The translations under genes and the position numbers were made by a program. This document shows positions 17,989 through 31,690 of a DNA stretch of 64,000 bases, piece by piece (position 1 is the stretch's first letter; every line of letters begins with the position of its first letter). The stretch covers positions 124,001 through 188,000 of the forward strand of contig JAHRHY010000017.1 of assembly GCA_019671135.1 (NCBI GenBank), in the 5' to 3' direction. The notes under the pieces were generated by a model that was given only the letters and a program-made list of their open reading frames with translations, made no database searches and was not told the DNA's origin. The stretch is from Linnemannia hyalina (lineage: Eukaryota > Mortierellomycota > Mortierellomycetes > Mortierellales > Mortierellaceae).

Positions 17989-20900
17989 TTATAGGTTGGA
18001 GATGGTCCTGGCGAGAGGCGCGTGTGACCGACTACTTTGTAGCTCCGTCTTTCTAAAGAACAGCATGTACGGGGTCTCTGTCCGACTGTTAGCCAAGGCC
18101 TGTTGCATCGCTTCAAAACTGGACAGTGTAACACTGGTGTCATTGTACAGCAACCAAGTTGACTTTGCCGCCGCCTCTGAAGATGATGCACCTTCAGTGC
18201 TGGTGGTTATGGTGGGACCGCTGTCCTTGGCGTAAGTGTAGTAGTGTCCATGGTTAGCTGATTCTCCTGTGTGGATGACGACGGAGTAGAGCTCGTACTC
18301 TTGAAGGTCATGTCCATCCTGGACCTTGATTTGGATCGACTCTGCCAGCCGGATCTAGAAGAAAGACAACGATATTTTAGTTAGGTCGGGGTCAAAGATA
18401 CAGACTTAAATAAAAGTAGGACGTATTTCGTTTGCATTCTACGGAGGCGGTTCGTTAGCTTACCGGGGTATTGATTTTGATACGCCGGGATCTTTGGACG
18501 TCGAACCGGAAGCGATTCAGCGTGACGATGAGATTGGTAGGAAGCGAGGCCAGCATTGTGTACTATGCGCAAAAAGAATTAAAAGGTGTATCGAGGTTGG
18601 TTTTACAATAATTTGGTGGCGTTTTTTGTCAAGATCAGCACTAATGACAGAACATACTCTTGTGGCGGCTCGCAGTGCATGGCACTTGTCGCAGTGGTAC
18701 ATATTATTGTTTTGCTCGTTGAGTTCCTCGACCGAAGGAAACACGTCGACCACAGACTGAAGATCCAGAGATGAGTCTATCGAGCGCATTGGTGAGGAGG
18801 ATGCTCGTTAGTGGCAATTTCAACTAAGAACTTGATGCCTACCCGGTGAATAATAAAGAGAATATGCCTTACCAGTAGCAGGCAGAGGAACAGCGAGGTC
18901 ATAGAACCCTTCTTTGTTTGACGAGACTGTCCCGCATACACGGCACTTGATCTGATTCACAACTGTGCCATGAAACGAAGAAAGTGCCTGCTTCGACAAT
19001 GGGTCCTCATCCTCCATTAAGCTGAACAAGATTCTGTGACGAGAAGGAGGAAGGCCGGTGTAAGCTGATTAGTTGCGACGAGCTGTAAAGTGGCATCGAA
19101 AAGTTATGAAACATCCTCGTAAGAAACTCACTTTGTGAACTCGGCAGCATCCTGCTGGTGTCCATCATTGAGCCAATTTGGTAGTGCCTTGAAAAGTGTC
19201 AGAGGTGTGTAGATCGAGAGCCGAGAAGTAGACATCCCTGTAAATGCCTCCCTCAGGCGGGTCGTCAGAGCCTTTGTTTGTGGGACTCTACATTAAGAAG
19301 CATAAACGACGGTTAGCAGAGTTTCTAGTTCGCACTCAACCCATACACAGTTCACGTATTCTTAAAGCCTGGCAGGCTTACTTGGTAGTGTCGTTCAGGA
19401 CAGCTCTTGAAAAATCGCCGGAGCAAAACAAGGCTCTGAGAGCGCTGTTCATGAAGCAGGAGTTTCCCAAATTGACTAACCCCACTTTCCCCAAGGGCTG
19501 AACCAGAGCAGCCTTTCGCCTCAGTCCCGCCGAAGTGTCTAGTTAAGAAAGCAGATGTTCTGTCAGTCAGAGTGTCATATTAAAATTGGTGGCGTAAGAA
19601 CAACCCCAAAAGGCGGCTTACTCTGAATATGAAGTCCCTTTTTCCATGAATTTTCTTGCATGGTGCGCAACGCCTCCGCTCTCGGAACTATGGGCTAAAA
19701 CGTGAGTCGTGTCTGGCGTTAGACTCTTACACGTGCGCGTCGAAACATTGCTCAACGCAAGTATGTTTTACATACCAGATCCAGTGCCATCCGTGCTTTC
19801 TGAACTTTGGTCCCGATATCGTCAACGTCTCCAAAGTGGATGACAAGTGTCTGCGCCAGACTGCACACCTCCGCGGCGAACTCGCGATCCTCCTATCAGG
19901 TCAAATAAGACGAATATGTCAGGCAACATGATAAACTGTGCCTCTCTGTGAGTCCGATCGACAAACACAAGGAGCAAGTAAGAAACTTACTGGCGTTTTT
20001 CGGCATGGGACGACGAGAGGGATCAACCCTTGAGAAATGTGTTTGAAAAGGACATCCGAGTGGTGGTATCCGAGGAGAATGAGTCTCAACACTGGTAGGG
20101 CGTCATTTCTCCGCTCCCTGAATGCAAGCTGCCTTGCGACTACAGTTTTAATGAAAAGAGTATAGTCGAAGATATGAGTAACAAGGTGCTATATTGGGGG
20201 ACAAAGAAAACGATGAAGCGCCATCAATGTTTGCTCCGCGACTAACCTTTGTACGCATTCTTGTCCGCTAGTTCGCGAAGGATCATGAACTCTCCTTGTG
20301 ACGCGAGACTCTCCATGAGAGAGACGATCCAGACGCCTTTGGTATGTCACGTAAGAGTATTCAGCAAATCGAAGGTCAGTTACTGAACATGTTGTTAGTT
20401 CGCAATGACGCCGATTAGAAAGAAGTTTGGCGTCCGAGCTCACGATTACCTGTTCCTGGCATATCTGTGGTTACAAGCCAGTCGATCAGGCGTTGGATTG
20501 GAAGTTGGAGCCTCCACAGTGCAGAACGATCCATGCCTTGGATGAACGGCTCAACGTCTACACTGGCAAAAAATAAAAATGAGCCTTTGTTCAGCGAGAG
20601 CATCAACTACATGAGAAGCAACTTGTCTTTAGTGAACTGTCAAGGTGTTATCAGACTTACATGACGTAAAATTGGCTGGCACGGCTCCAACAAGGCGCCC
20701 AATGGCGAGAGGGCATGCCATTTGTGTGTCCGAAAGGTAAAAGAGCAAGTGAGGTAACGTCAGCACGACGTTGTCAGGCCTAGGGTTGTACATAGTACAA
20801 ACAGTGTCAGGGAGGAACTTGAAACCTCTAGCAGAAAACAAAGGATGACGCACATGCAGCTTGTGTACCTGTCGTCCCAGCATTGCCGCAGGAGCAGGGT

Positions 20901-22038
20901 TGCGTTCTTTGTTGACTGTAGGCTTGCTTCCTGACTTGGTCCTGAGGTGACTGGGGAGCTTGCAATATGATCCACCAAGAACTAATGTCGACACAAGATT
21001 GTAGTGAGTCTTCAAGTGCTTTATTGTAGGTGCGTAAATAATTACTAGACTGCTGCGTAGAGTCAATTTTTACCTGGATGTAGTCGCTCACTACTAAAGG
21101 CCGGCTTGCTGGGAGATTGACAAACATGACGATAAAGATGCCCTGCATAGCACATGGGCAGAGAGAGTTGGTGACAGTCATGTTAGTCAGAGACAATAAC
21201 ACCCTACCACAATCCTTCCTGTTTACAGGCAGATGGAGGGCCACTGAGGGACTGAATGCTCACCTGAAGTGTATAGTCCAAAGGTGATTGTGCGCTGATA
21301 CACTTCTTTTCTGCAAATATGCGCAGAGCTGTCATGTCCTGCTCCAGTTCCAGTTTGTCATCCTCGGTCAGTGCGGTTGCTATGGAACATTGTTAGATCA
21401 ATTGATTGTCAGCCGGGTTCGAATTTGCCCTCCATATGCTTGCGTGTTTGGGAGATACGTAAGCAATGGAGGAGACCCTGATTACCTTCTTTCCGACGAG
21501 CAACCTGAACCATAAACATTATATTCCTGACAAAGTCCATGTTCTATGACAACAAATGAAAGATACAATGTGTCAATGGGGGGCTTTGTTCCAACACCAC
21601 ATATCTCCTCCCTACTGCTTACTGTTGTCTGGCATTGAAATAAATGCATAAACGTACGGTGATTGTGCACGAGATTTTGTTGTGGAACCAGTCCGTGTGA
21701 AGGACAGCCCAGAAGAGATCGCGGTGGGTGTTACTGACAGCCTCAAGGATCCGGTCTCCAGTCCAATCGTCCAGGAGAGTCCTATTCTATGTATCATACA
21801 GCCTTAGTGAGTCAATTGAGATGGGTATCAAATGACCAAGTGTGTCCAGCAACAACAGTAAATTGAAAGGTATACGTACCGAGGCGGTCTTCAGCTCGAG
21901 GCCAAGGTCGAGGAGGAGGGAGGTGTCGGGTTTTGATAGGGTTGAGACATTTCTGGCGAGGAGGGTGTTGATGGCTCGTTTCTTGTCATTGTCTGGCAGG
22001 TGTGATGCGGCGAGCACCTTCCTGATGACTGTCTCCAT
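17989..22038 (-). CDS. Ubiquitin C-terminal hydrolase, USP38/USP35-like
   Basis: Cysteine deubiquitinase spread over about 18 small exons. The N-terminal part (METVIRKVLAASHLPDNDKK start at 22038; exons down to about 19620) is helical and HEAT-like, as in USP38/35. The Cys box lies at about 19440-19485: GLVNLGNSCFMNSALRALF, with catalytic Cys in NSCFMN rather than the usual NTCYMN. Next come GHQQDAAEFTK (about 19145), a first CxxC finger half (VVNQIKCRVCGTV, about 18950) and a second (YHCDKCHALRAATR, about 18675). The His box SANHGHYYTYAKDS (about 18255) and the catalytic Asn/Asp box WLLYND (about 18150) follow. Total about 790 residues. All triad positions are present, so it is probably active. 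Rough exon limits: 22038-21880, 21787-21660, 21377-21264, 20135-19992, 19290-19133, 18357-17989, among others. Confidence 0.85.
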
Positions 22039-22346
22039 TGCGAGTATTGTTTCCTGTTGTTCAGAATGTGTGTGTGTGTGTGAAAGAGAGAGAGAGAGAG
22101 GAGCGGGCGAGCGAAAGAAGGAGCAAAGTGAGCCGCCGCCCTGAAAATGTAAAAGGAACGAGTGGCTTTTGGACAGAGGGAGGCGAACAAAAAAAAAGGT
22201 TTGAAAAAACGCGTCGATTGATCGCTCTTCTTTCTCTGTCACAGCTCGTCTCTTTTACACACTCATCAAACAGGACTCGCTCGCCTGCTCATTCGCCCAC
22301 ACAGACACTGCAACAACACCTAAGGAGGACACATTCCGCTTTGTCA
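22039..22346. promoter_or_regulatory. Shared divergent promoter, USP38-like / RAD17
   Basis: 308 bp between two divergent start codons. It contains a TG run joined to a GA run (about 22066-22099) and a short A-run (about 22191-22198). No TATA box is seen. The distance is short enough for a bidirectional promoter. Confidence 0.5.
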
Positions 22347-25300
22347 ATGCCGCCAAAGCGAACGACAGTAAATAACCCCTCAGCGCAACAGAATTGCCAT
22401 TTCATGTTCACCAACAGGAGAGCATAACCATAACCACCTTTCCATCGCTCCTTCTTCCTTCACACCTTTTAGCAAAAGTCGACAGCGGCGCCAGTGGCGA
22501 GGAGAGCACCAACGCGAGAGGCAAAGACCCGGTCAGCGGCCACAACAGCCTCGCTATACAAAGACTCGGATGCATATACGGAGGACGATTTTTTGTCAGA
22601 CATATCTGACCCCACCAGTGATATCGAGAGTGACACCTTGGATGGAGCGGCTGAAAGTGAAGAGGAAACATTCACCAAAACACGCGGAGGAAGAGCAAAG
22701 AAAGCAGCAACAAACGGAGGCAACAATAGCAATAAGCGAGGTGCTGCTGCTACAGCGGCTTCTAAGAAGGCTAAACCGTCCAAAAACACCGGCTCACCGG
22801 CAGGATCTACAACTGGCACATCAACATCAACAACAGGATCAAAACGAAAGGCGAGCGAGCTTAAGTTCTCTCCTCTAGGAATGAGTCCCTCATCATCGCA
22901 ATCTTCACCCTCGGTACGATACTCGCCAAACACGCCGATTTCCAGCCCACTCACAGGAGGTAACAAGAAGAAATGGAACAGGACGTGTATGTTTGTCATT
23001 CTCAGCTATATGTCAAAACCACTTCCAGTCCTTGACCATACGAGCATCAATATCCATTCCATAGGTTCGGACTCAGTGGAGGACCAGTGGGCTGAAAAGT
23101 ATGCACCAAGGAGCATTCAGGAGGTCGTAATTCACAAGAACAAGATCAACGACGTCCGCGAATGGCTTAGGATATACACAGTACGTACCGCATTTTGGTA
23201 ACCGCCGTTTGGCCTAGGTTCATGATTATGCCGGACACTGCCTAACGTTTGTCGCCTCTCTCGATCATAGAATCCGCACGATGCTCGGCGGGATCCCTCG
23301 GGAGGCGCTATACTCGTGTTGACCGGACCTGCAGGATCAGGAAAGACAGCAGTGTTGCGTAATCTCGCCCAGGAGATGGACCTCCACATTGTCGAGTGGA
23401 TCAACTCTATCAACGCAAACAACATCATCCAGCGACCGGTAATGCCGGGACAGGAAAAGGAGGCTTGGCGACCAGCCAGTATTGATGAAGGTACCGGCTT
23501 TAGCGGTATCCTGTTATTTGTATGTGGAACTTTCACGCTGCGGAGCAAATTACTAACGTTAACCCTTCGAATATGTCACTGTAGAATACGCCCCTGTCAT
23601 GCGATCGTTTCAGGAGTTCTTTTCGAGGGCACACCGTTTCAGTCCATTGCAGCTATCCAATGGCAAACCTCGGCAAACGCAAACTCAGAACACCTCTGGG
23701 GGTCTCAACTCTAGCTCACCAGCACCATCGTCATCAGCGACAGGAAGGATGGAGGCACCTCGAACCGGATCGGGAACAAAAAATATCATTCTCATCGAGG
23801 ACCTTCCACCAGTGTCTGCCTCGTCCTCACGAAAGATCTTTCAGGATACCATCCACAATTTTGCTAACTCGAGGGCCAGCTCCTCGTCTGTTTTGGTCAT
23901 TATTGTGAGCGACGTCTTTTCCAAGCTGAGCACCGAGCTCCAGTTTTCAAGCACTAGAGAATCCAGCGATCCAGCACTGACCATGCGGACATTACTTCCT
24001 CCTTCAGTTTTGGGCAAACTCGATTCCGGAGGGAAGAACGATAATGCCAGGATCCGGCAAATCAAGTAAGAAACATAAGGCATGTCTCTTTGGTCGGAAC
24101 GTTGATGAATTACAGACCTCGCTGCAAATTTCGATTACTTATCGCGTTTGTTTTCGTTATATTGCGCCACTAGGTTCAATCCAATTGCACCGACGTTTGT
24201 GAAAAAGGCTTTGAAGAGCTTGATAGGACAAGAATTCAGGGGCAGGTCAGCCTTCGCACCCGACTCGGCTGAGATCGATCAATTGATCGAAATACACGAC
24301 GGCGACATTCGAGCGGTCATCAATGCCCTCCAGTTTATGTGCTATTTGCCCAGCAAGCGTCGTCAACAATTCCGGAAGGCAGCTAGACAAGTGGAGGAAG
24401 ACAGGGAAGGTCTGAGCACCCTTGAAGAGAGGTAACAAACGGTTTGCTTTGGTTTAGTGTTCAATGTTGATATGGAGAAGATATGGTGCGATTACTAACG
24501 TAGGAATGATCTTTGATGCTACTCTTCAGGTCTTTGCAAGGACAGGATTCGTCACTTGGGATCTTTCACGCTGTCGCCAAGGTCATGTTCAACAAGCGTA
24601 TGTGCAGCTGTGTTTATCATGAGTCTACAAGCTACATGAACCCAAGTGGCATGAAACTTACTGGATGACTTCACTCGCTTACAATGGCCTTCATAGGTGA
24701 CTGGGGCGGATCACTGGAGGAGTTTGACTGCGACATTGTAAAAGTGCCTTCCAACGCTTGGCACAAAAGGCGTCCTCCATTGTCATTCAACCCCGAGAAG
24801 GTATGCACTCGTTGCATCGTTACAACTTCATCTATCTATATGTTTAATTTGAATGGCGTCTGACATGTTTGAGGTCACATCATCGCGACTTTAGGACTTG
24901 ATTGAGAAACTACCAGTGGAACCGGATTTGTATACACTCATGCTGCACCAGAACTACACAAAGCATATGAATACAATTGATGAGTGCGCAACTGCCATGG
25001 AGTACCTCTGTGTTGCAGACCGGCTACAATCCCACCCGTCTTTTGGAAACGCTGGATACACACAAACGGTGCAAATGCAGCCGTACATGACATCCGTCGC
25101 TGTCCGAGGTATGTTGCTTGCTCCCACTTCAGCAGGACCAGCATCGGCCAATGCGTTTGGCGGACCCAAAAAGCACTTTTGGCCGGAACTCTTTGCTGTC
25201 AATAGGACCGCTCGGGCCAACGACGAGATGTTTTCAGAAGTTGCATATGATCTTGCGGGTAGAGAAGCCTTTGGACTCGCAACTGGATCTGTCACAGGGC

Positions 25301-25820
25301 CAGGTAAGTAACCTGACTTTTGGACAGAGTGAGACGCTCGAAGTGTTCTGTTGTTGATACCTATTTGATACCCAGGAACATTCACTTGACACATAACGCC
25401 TCCCTTTTCAAATATACCTTAGGGTTCATACCAAAGGCTGTAATTCGTCAAGAGTTGGTGCCGATGTTGCACAAGTGTTTGCTCATGGATCCGTATAGAC
25501 TGGTCTTTCAACAACTGCTGCGAGGCGGCTCCAAGGCCTTTGTTCGTCATGGTGCGGGCGCCTATGGAACAAAAGCCGGGATTGTCAAAAAGGAGTTTGG
25601 TGAAGGCGATGAGGGTTTCGTTGAAGAATTAGACGCTGGCGCTGAAGGTACAACGTCTTCGAGTGGAGTCACTTACGAGACTGGAGGCAGCCAAGGCTCT
25701 GGAGCGAGACCTGGATCCGAGTTTGGTGCAGGATTTGACAAGGCCAAGCTGACTGGACAGCAACAGCGGGTCGACCCATCGGTGGTCGACGACGATCCTA
25801 TTGAGGATTTTTCAGATTGA
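22347..25820 (+). CDS. RAD17: RAD17 checkpoint clamp loader
   Basis: AAA+ subunit that, with Rfc2-5, loads the 9-1-1 clamp at DNA damage in the nucleus. Ten exons (22347-22367, 22473-22986, 23065-23180, 23271-23490, 23585-24065, 24174-24431, 24530-24597, 24697-24800, 24895-25303, 25423-25820) join in phase to 862 residues. The N-terminal 180 residues are Ser/Lys-rich and disordered. Then come the family motif VEDQWAEKYAPRS, Walker A TGPAGSGKT (residue about 236) and the Walker B-like IILIEDLP. Next are the Ser/Thr-rich insert typical of RAD17, the lid region (IHDGDIRAVINALQF) and QGQDSSLGIFHAVAKVMFNK. The C-terminus is acidic (DDDPIEDFSD), as in Rad17 C-terminal tails that contact the clamp. 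The first exon encodes only seven residues (MPPKRTT); the start rests on splice-site and frame agreement. Confidence 0.92.
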
Positions 25821-26350
25821 ACGAGCACAGGATGTCGCTACTCTCGACATTTGTCACAGTTACAAACAACCACACTTGGCAGCTGCAACAATTAGCGCAA
25901 CAACATGTTCCATCGACACTAGGAACCTATGCCTGACCCACGGCCCATTCATTCTTTGTAGTATACTTTTTTTTCTTTCTCTGCTGTACAGTACTTTCCC
26001 ATTAAAATAAAAATGTCTAGACCTTGACTCACACTTTCAGGTGCAACCTGCATGGTCTAGAAGATGCCAGAATGCAACTGCGGCCAATTGACAAATGGGA
26101 CTGGCTGTTGCTACTGCCCCAGCCCATTATTGATTGCACTCTGGTTACTCGACAAAAAGGATGTTTTATCTCTCCGTGCTACCTAGAAAGAGCAAGCTCA
26201 GTGAGGAAGACGTCCTTTGGATCCAATGGAGAATCTTAGCAACGTCTGACCGCAGTACACACCCCTTCGTCATTTTGAGGGATAAATTTCCATAATAAAT
26301 GGTTGTTTGGATCTCCGCACGTCTGATGTGTCATCAACTGAATGGATGCT
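25821..26350. other. RAD17-MBF1 intergenic region
   Basis: Holds the RAD17 3' UTR, with an ATTAAAATAAAAATG stretch at about 26001-26015 as a likely 3'-end signal, and the MBF1 upstream region. No additional gene is seen. Confidence 0.4.
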
Positions 26351-26358
26351 TATAAAAA
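26351..26358 (+). promoter_or_regulatory. TATA box of MBF1
   Basis: TATAAAAA, 188 bp upstream of the MBF1 start codon. It is followed by a CT-rich stretch and then a CAA-rich leader, the classic arrangement of a strongly expressed fungal gene. Confidence 0.55.
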
Positions 26359-26538
26359 GAGCTGCTTCCCTTTTCTTTTTTGTTTCTTTCAATACTCAAC
26401 TACAACAACTCAACAACAAACAACATCCACTCTCACCCAAAAGCCTCTCTGTTTTCTCGACTCTTTCAACACTCTGAGAAAATAATTCCCTCACCTCACA
26501 ACCAACAAACCCCACAACAACAACAAAACAACCGAAAA

Positions 26539-27092
26539 ATGTCTGGAAATATTGGCTGGGATGACGAGATTGTCCTCCGCAAGAAGCCCGATTTCGCCAA
26601 GGTGACCCGCACAGCATCCGACATCAATGCCGCCCGTCGTGCTGGCGCCGTCGTAGCGACCGAACGTAAGGTCGTCTCGAATGCTGGACATGTCGGCGAA
26701 GATTTCCGCAGGATTGCAAAGTTGGCAGAATCGGACGAGATCGTTGCGCCCAAGGCTGTTTCTATGGATGTCGGCAAGGCTATTGCCAAGGCTCGTATTG
26801 AGTTGAAGTTGAACCAGAAGGATCTTGGTGTCAAAGTCAACGAGAAGCAGACTGTCGTAAGTATTTACTAGTGGTTGTGGATGGGAGAATGATGATTTAG
26901 CGTTATTTTTTTTTGCCTGTACAATGGTTCTAACGTTCTTATTTGTGTTTGTTCGGTGGATGATAGATTAACGATTATGAGGCTGGAAGGGCCGTGCCAA
27001 ACCAGCAGATTCTTGGAAAGCTCGAGCGCGTACTAGGGGTCAAGCTTCGTGGCAAGGACATTGGATCCCCTCTGACCTTTGGCAGGAAGTAA
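26539..27092 (+). CDS. MBF1: Multiprotein bridging factor 1
   Basis: Transcription coactivator linking bZIP-type activators to TBP. In yeast it also guards reading frame on stalled ribosomes. Exons 26539-26856 and 26967-27092 give 147 residues, the normal family length. The N-terminal MBF1 domain is evident ([11 protein letters not shown], then [20 protein letters not shown]). The C-terminal Cro/C1-type helix-turn-helix follows ([20 protein letters not shown], then [20 protein letters not shown] and [15 protein letters not shown]). The intron begins GTAAGT and splits the helix-turn-helix. A TATA box and a long CAA-rich leader precede the start. High expression is likely but inferred. Confidence 0.95.
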
Positions 27093-30000
27093 ACCCGCAC
27101 ATTTCAGGGCAGGAGCTGATTACTCCATCCCTTTCAAGCACCTCTTTAACAACCAACGCCACCAACGGATAACAGGGACCACTCAAGGATGTGACAAGCA
27201 CATATATCGGGAGGACTCGGTTCTCTTTTTCATCGCAGCTTTCGGTTCTTTGTAGCATTATGTTCTCTTTTTCTTATTTCTTTAGTTCTACGCCTCCAGC
27301 AACCCATTTGATATATGTCCGTCCCTTTATTGGATTAGGCAGGCAACATATTTTTTTTTGAAGGCTTTCACTGAGTCACTTTTTTTTCTTATTTTTGTTT
27401 TTCGTCTGGCAGAAACCCCCATTTGTACAATATTCCTTCTCTCTTCCCTTTTTTTCTTTTTCAAATAAAAAAAGAATTCTCTGTGCCATGGAAACATAAA
27501 TGAAGTAGCCCTCAATCTACGAAACATACCATCCATTAGCAATATGACATCATCCTTTATCTACTTTTTTTTTTCATGTTATCGTCGTTCGACGTTCGCC
27601 TTTGGTTTTATTGTTCACCCTGTATCCAATCACTCGAACTTTCCAAGTCCGTCAATAGATTTGCCCTCCCTTTCCTTTTCTTCTATGCATGGTCAACACG
27701 ACATTGCCCAGAGAACAAAGAGCAAAGGAACAAGGGGATCAACAAACACATGTCCAACAAGGCAGCAAGGGACTAGGGACAGTCGGGATATGTTGGTCAA
27801 ACGCTGTTTAGAGTTCAAGGAACCAATCAGATATCTCTTTGCACGTTTTGGGATGGGATAGATGGGATGGATGAACCGCATGTGAACTAAAAGCAAGAAG
27901 GGAAACAATAAACTAATAAAATGAAGGAAAAAAATAATAATTGCATGTAAACAAAAACCCACATTCACGCACAGGTTTGCGGAAAAGATGGTTGGATTGG
28001 TCAAACGAAGTAAGAAGGAGAAGGGGCGGTCTCTTCGTTGACTCGTGTGGGTGGTGAGCGGACTAGGAGGGGGATTAGACTTTCACATTGTGGGTTATAT
28101 TATTATCTTCTTAACACAGTCCTTTACTGAGCACTAGGGGTAGTAGGCATGCAAAAGTGGACGAATCTGAGGTATGGAAGGAAACCAAGAAAAAAAAAAG
28201 CATACTAATATTCTTGTGCTGTAAAGTAGAAAAGCGCGCATAATCACAAGCGGTGGACAATCTTCATCATCGTTGAAGAGATGAACAGGAGGATCCGTCG
28301 TTAGCAAATATATAGGTTGAGTTCGCCTCGGAGTTTTGCTATGTCGTGCGAACCGGGGTGGTGTGTACGGATGCTTTGTTGCTATGTTGCTGGTGGACTA
28401 TGCGGAGCGGACTTTTTCTATGACTCGCTCGGCTTTGCCTACCGAAGCGTCAGGGGGGAAAAAAGGGCGGTACGAGAAGTCGAGTACGCGCAATTGTACA
28501 TAATGTGCATGTGCTGTAGATGGAAGTTTTGGAGAAAGAAGCGGTGAAGAGGAGGAAAGAAGTGGGGCAGATGGATGAGAGAAGGTTGGCTGATCATTAC
28601 AAAAGGGTTTCCTAGCCGGGTGTTGTTAGTTATGGCCCGCGGTTTGTTTGGGGATGAATGAAGACCGAGAGTGAAGGAGACGGAGGTTCAGTAACAATCT
28701 CGCGAAGTAAAGTCGTGTGGGTGAAGGAGGAGTGGGAAAAGGGATAGGATACCCGAAAAGGTCGACTGACTGCATGGATTTGCGGATGTGGAGCAAAGCC
28801 AGAAAGTACAGGAAGCACAAAACAAACAAACAAACAACAAACAAACAACAAACAAACAAAACACAGACACGAGCCTAATGGTAAAACAATAAAACTAAAA
28901 TAAAGGATTGCGCATGAGGAGGAGGAGGCACAGACTAGCAGCAGCTCAACACTCAACCCCATAGGTTCTTCTTGAGTTCTTCCCATCATGCTCTTGCATC
29001 TTAGAGGACCAACACAAAACACCAAGTAAGCCGAGCCGCACGCGTAGGTGGAGATATTTTGGCATAGTTTTCGGAACTGACGAAAAAAAATGAGGTGGTC
29101 CTCACTATGCTCGCTCGCCCGTGTTCCTATTTCCTAGTCTTGTTGTCAAGGTTACAGTTTGAGACGGTCATGCCAACAGAGGAGCAACGCGGCTCTTTTC
29201 TGCCCCACCCTTTCTCATTCATCCTTTGACCCATCTCTTCTCTACTTGCCCTACTGCTCTTTTTGTGTTCATTTGCGCTTCCTTTCGCCCTAAATTGAAG
29301 GTTGGAGAAAACGGCACCTGGGGAGACAAGTATGTTGTGGGGAGAATGAAGAATGGAAAATGTAAGCCACAGGTTAGATTTCTAACAAACTCTGTACGAG
29401 AGATGAGAGCATTCCGCTTCAAAACGGCGCGTGTAAGGCGCCGTCTTTGTATGCCGTGTGCCATGTTCCGTGTGTTTTATTGTGTACAGTAGTTTATTGC
29501 TGCCAATGTGGAGCTCTACAGTAAAAAATATGCTCGGTCGGGGTCTGCATTCGCCAGCACATTAAAGGATATGATAATACAGGTTTTTTATTGTTAGTGT
29601 TTAGTTGAGTGTGTGTGGGAGTGAGTTGCATGTCTGTTTGTCAGCTTTGTGACACTCTGACTCGAAGGAACCAACCGTTCTGTGATCGTGGAGCGAAATG
29701 GCATGTGGAGGAAGAGGAGGAACAGGTTGTTTTGGACTTTCAAATGGATAATGGGTTCACATAGAGGCCAAGCCAAGGGCGCGTGAGTCTATGTGTGAAT
29801 GAGCGTGAGCGTGAACATGCAAACCATTGACACTTTCGTAATAAGCGGAATAGGGATCATCCACACCCTTGCTTGCTTGCTTCCTTTTGCTCTATCATGT
29901 CCGTCTAGGTGTATTGTTGGTCGTCTGTCTATTGTGAATGTTGAGTACATGTGCTGGTGTTTATTTCCGGTTAGCAATCAATACTCATTCGCGGAAAAAA

Positions 30001-31690
30001 TATGGTGCCTTTGCTGACTATATATGACTGTAAACAACAGCAGTTATCCATGGGATTGCCTTTTTGCCTACCTTGCGCCAGCGTGCCAGCGTGCGAGTGT
30101 CCCAGCTTCGACAATTCGCCATGCTCTACTTAATTCGCGTAAAACAATCGACGAATAGGAAACTGTGCCTGGATATGCTGCGTTTGTTGACAACCCTTGT
30201 CATGGTGTCAATTAATTGTCGAGACAGGGCATTGGGCACACACCACCGATCTCTTTCAATCTAATGGCTACTGTCCGATCTAAATTCAAAATAAAAAGAG
30301 AGGGGTGATTTCTATTTCTTTTGCTTTTGCTTAATACCACCGACGCCATAAACAAGCATCAACACACATTAACAGCAAAACTCAAAAAAACAACAACAGA
30401 AGGTGTGGTGGAGAAGGTGTGGTGGAGAAGGAAAGACACGAAACACGATGAAGTGTTAACAAGAATTCAGCCGGGCCAATGCGTTTTCTGCAAGTCTCTT
30501 GGGTCGAACTCGCCGGAGGTAGTTTGGCGAGACCCAGAAAACTTTGTTCAATTGGCAGACAGAAACTTCAGGCACACACGCTCCTCTACCAAACAAAGCA
30601 AGCAAGTACAGGCATGAACCCAAGTAGCTAATCGGGGAGAGAGATGACCTGTTTGGGAGTCAGCAAGAGAAAAAAAGCGATGTTCCTGTTCGGAGATCGG
30701 TGTGAATCCCTATTGCCTGAAATATCCTCTCCTCACCTTCGGGGGATGAGGCTAAAGGAGAAGAGGGGGTTAAGCCAAATAAGTGATCTATCTGGTCAGT
30801 GCCTCGAGAGAAGTGTGAGTAAGCCTCTTAGAGGTTACCGATGCTGGGTTTGAGAAAAAAGGTCAGGCCAGGTCAGGTACCATCTATGGTTGGATGAAAA
30901 CAAGAAATAGAGATAGAAAAAGCGGAAGAAGAGAAGGTAGTTTTTTTTTTCTTCGGCTGAAGGTTATCGAAACTCCTCCACAACACTATTGTGTTAGCAT
31001 TTTTGTTGTTGTATCTCTTGTTCGATCATTGCGCCATTCCCTCTCTTTTGTTCTGCTGTGGGATGGTTGACGAAAAGAAAGAAGGAAAGAAAAGGAAAGC
31101 GTAGAACAAAGGAGAGAAGGAAAGGGTGGAATCGGAAGAAGGGAATGATGCTGATGAGAAACAATAGGGGTGTCCGACCTGGACAGGACAAGGGGGGCAT
31201 GAGCGTGTTTAGAGATACCGATGATCAGAGGAGTGAAACTGATTGAGTGCACAAAAGAGTGATTGAATAGGCAAAATATATTTTTGATTTGTGATATCAA
31301 TTCGAAAGGACTGATACGATGATGATATCGGGTATCCAGGCACGTGTAGGGCATTTGGCGAGGGAGGATCACATCCATCCGAGCGATTGCTTACTGAACC
31401 CCTTGCTTCTTTGTGTGTGCGTGCTTGTGCGGAGTTGTGTGCGATCCACATGTCGCCTCCTCTTGCTCCCTCGTTCCCCCTTTTTCAAAGATATGAAATA
31501 AAAGACAGACAGAGAGAGATAAGTTGAACTGAGAGCTGAAGCTGAAAAGGCTGAATTGAATAGAATGAGAGAATAGTATGTGTGTGGCTGCCATGTGAAA
31601 GTATGATCGACATGCAACTAGCACGCTATTACTGTGCTATCCCCGTGTAAAAGGTGTTAGGAATAGTATCAAATCAGAGCATGATCCTTC
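27093..31690. other. Gene-poor region
   Basis: About 4.6 kb with no convincing protein gene or RNA gene. Only short frames occur, none with clear splice structure. Apart from a few T-runs and A-runs it holds a CAAA-type microsatellite (about 28819-28863). At about 30460-30560 there is a short stretch whose translation resembles the start of a HIT domain, listed under findings. It may contain long UTRs, unannotated non-coding transcripts or regulatory DNA. Confidence 0.4.
28819..28863. repeat. AAAC/AACAAAC microsatellite
   Basis: Tandem CAAA-type units interrupted by CAA, within the gene-poor region. No associated gene. Confidence 0.8.
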
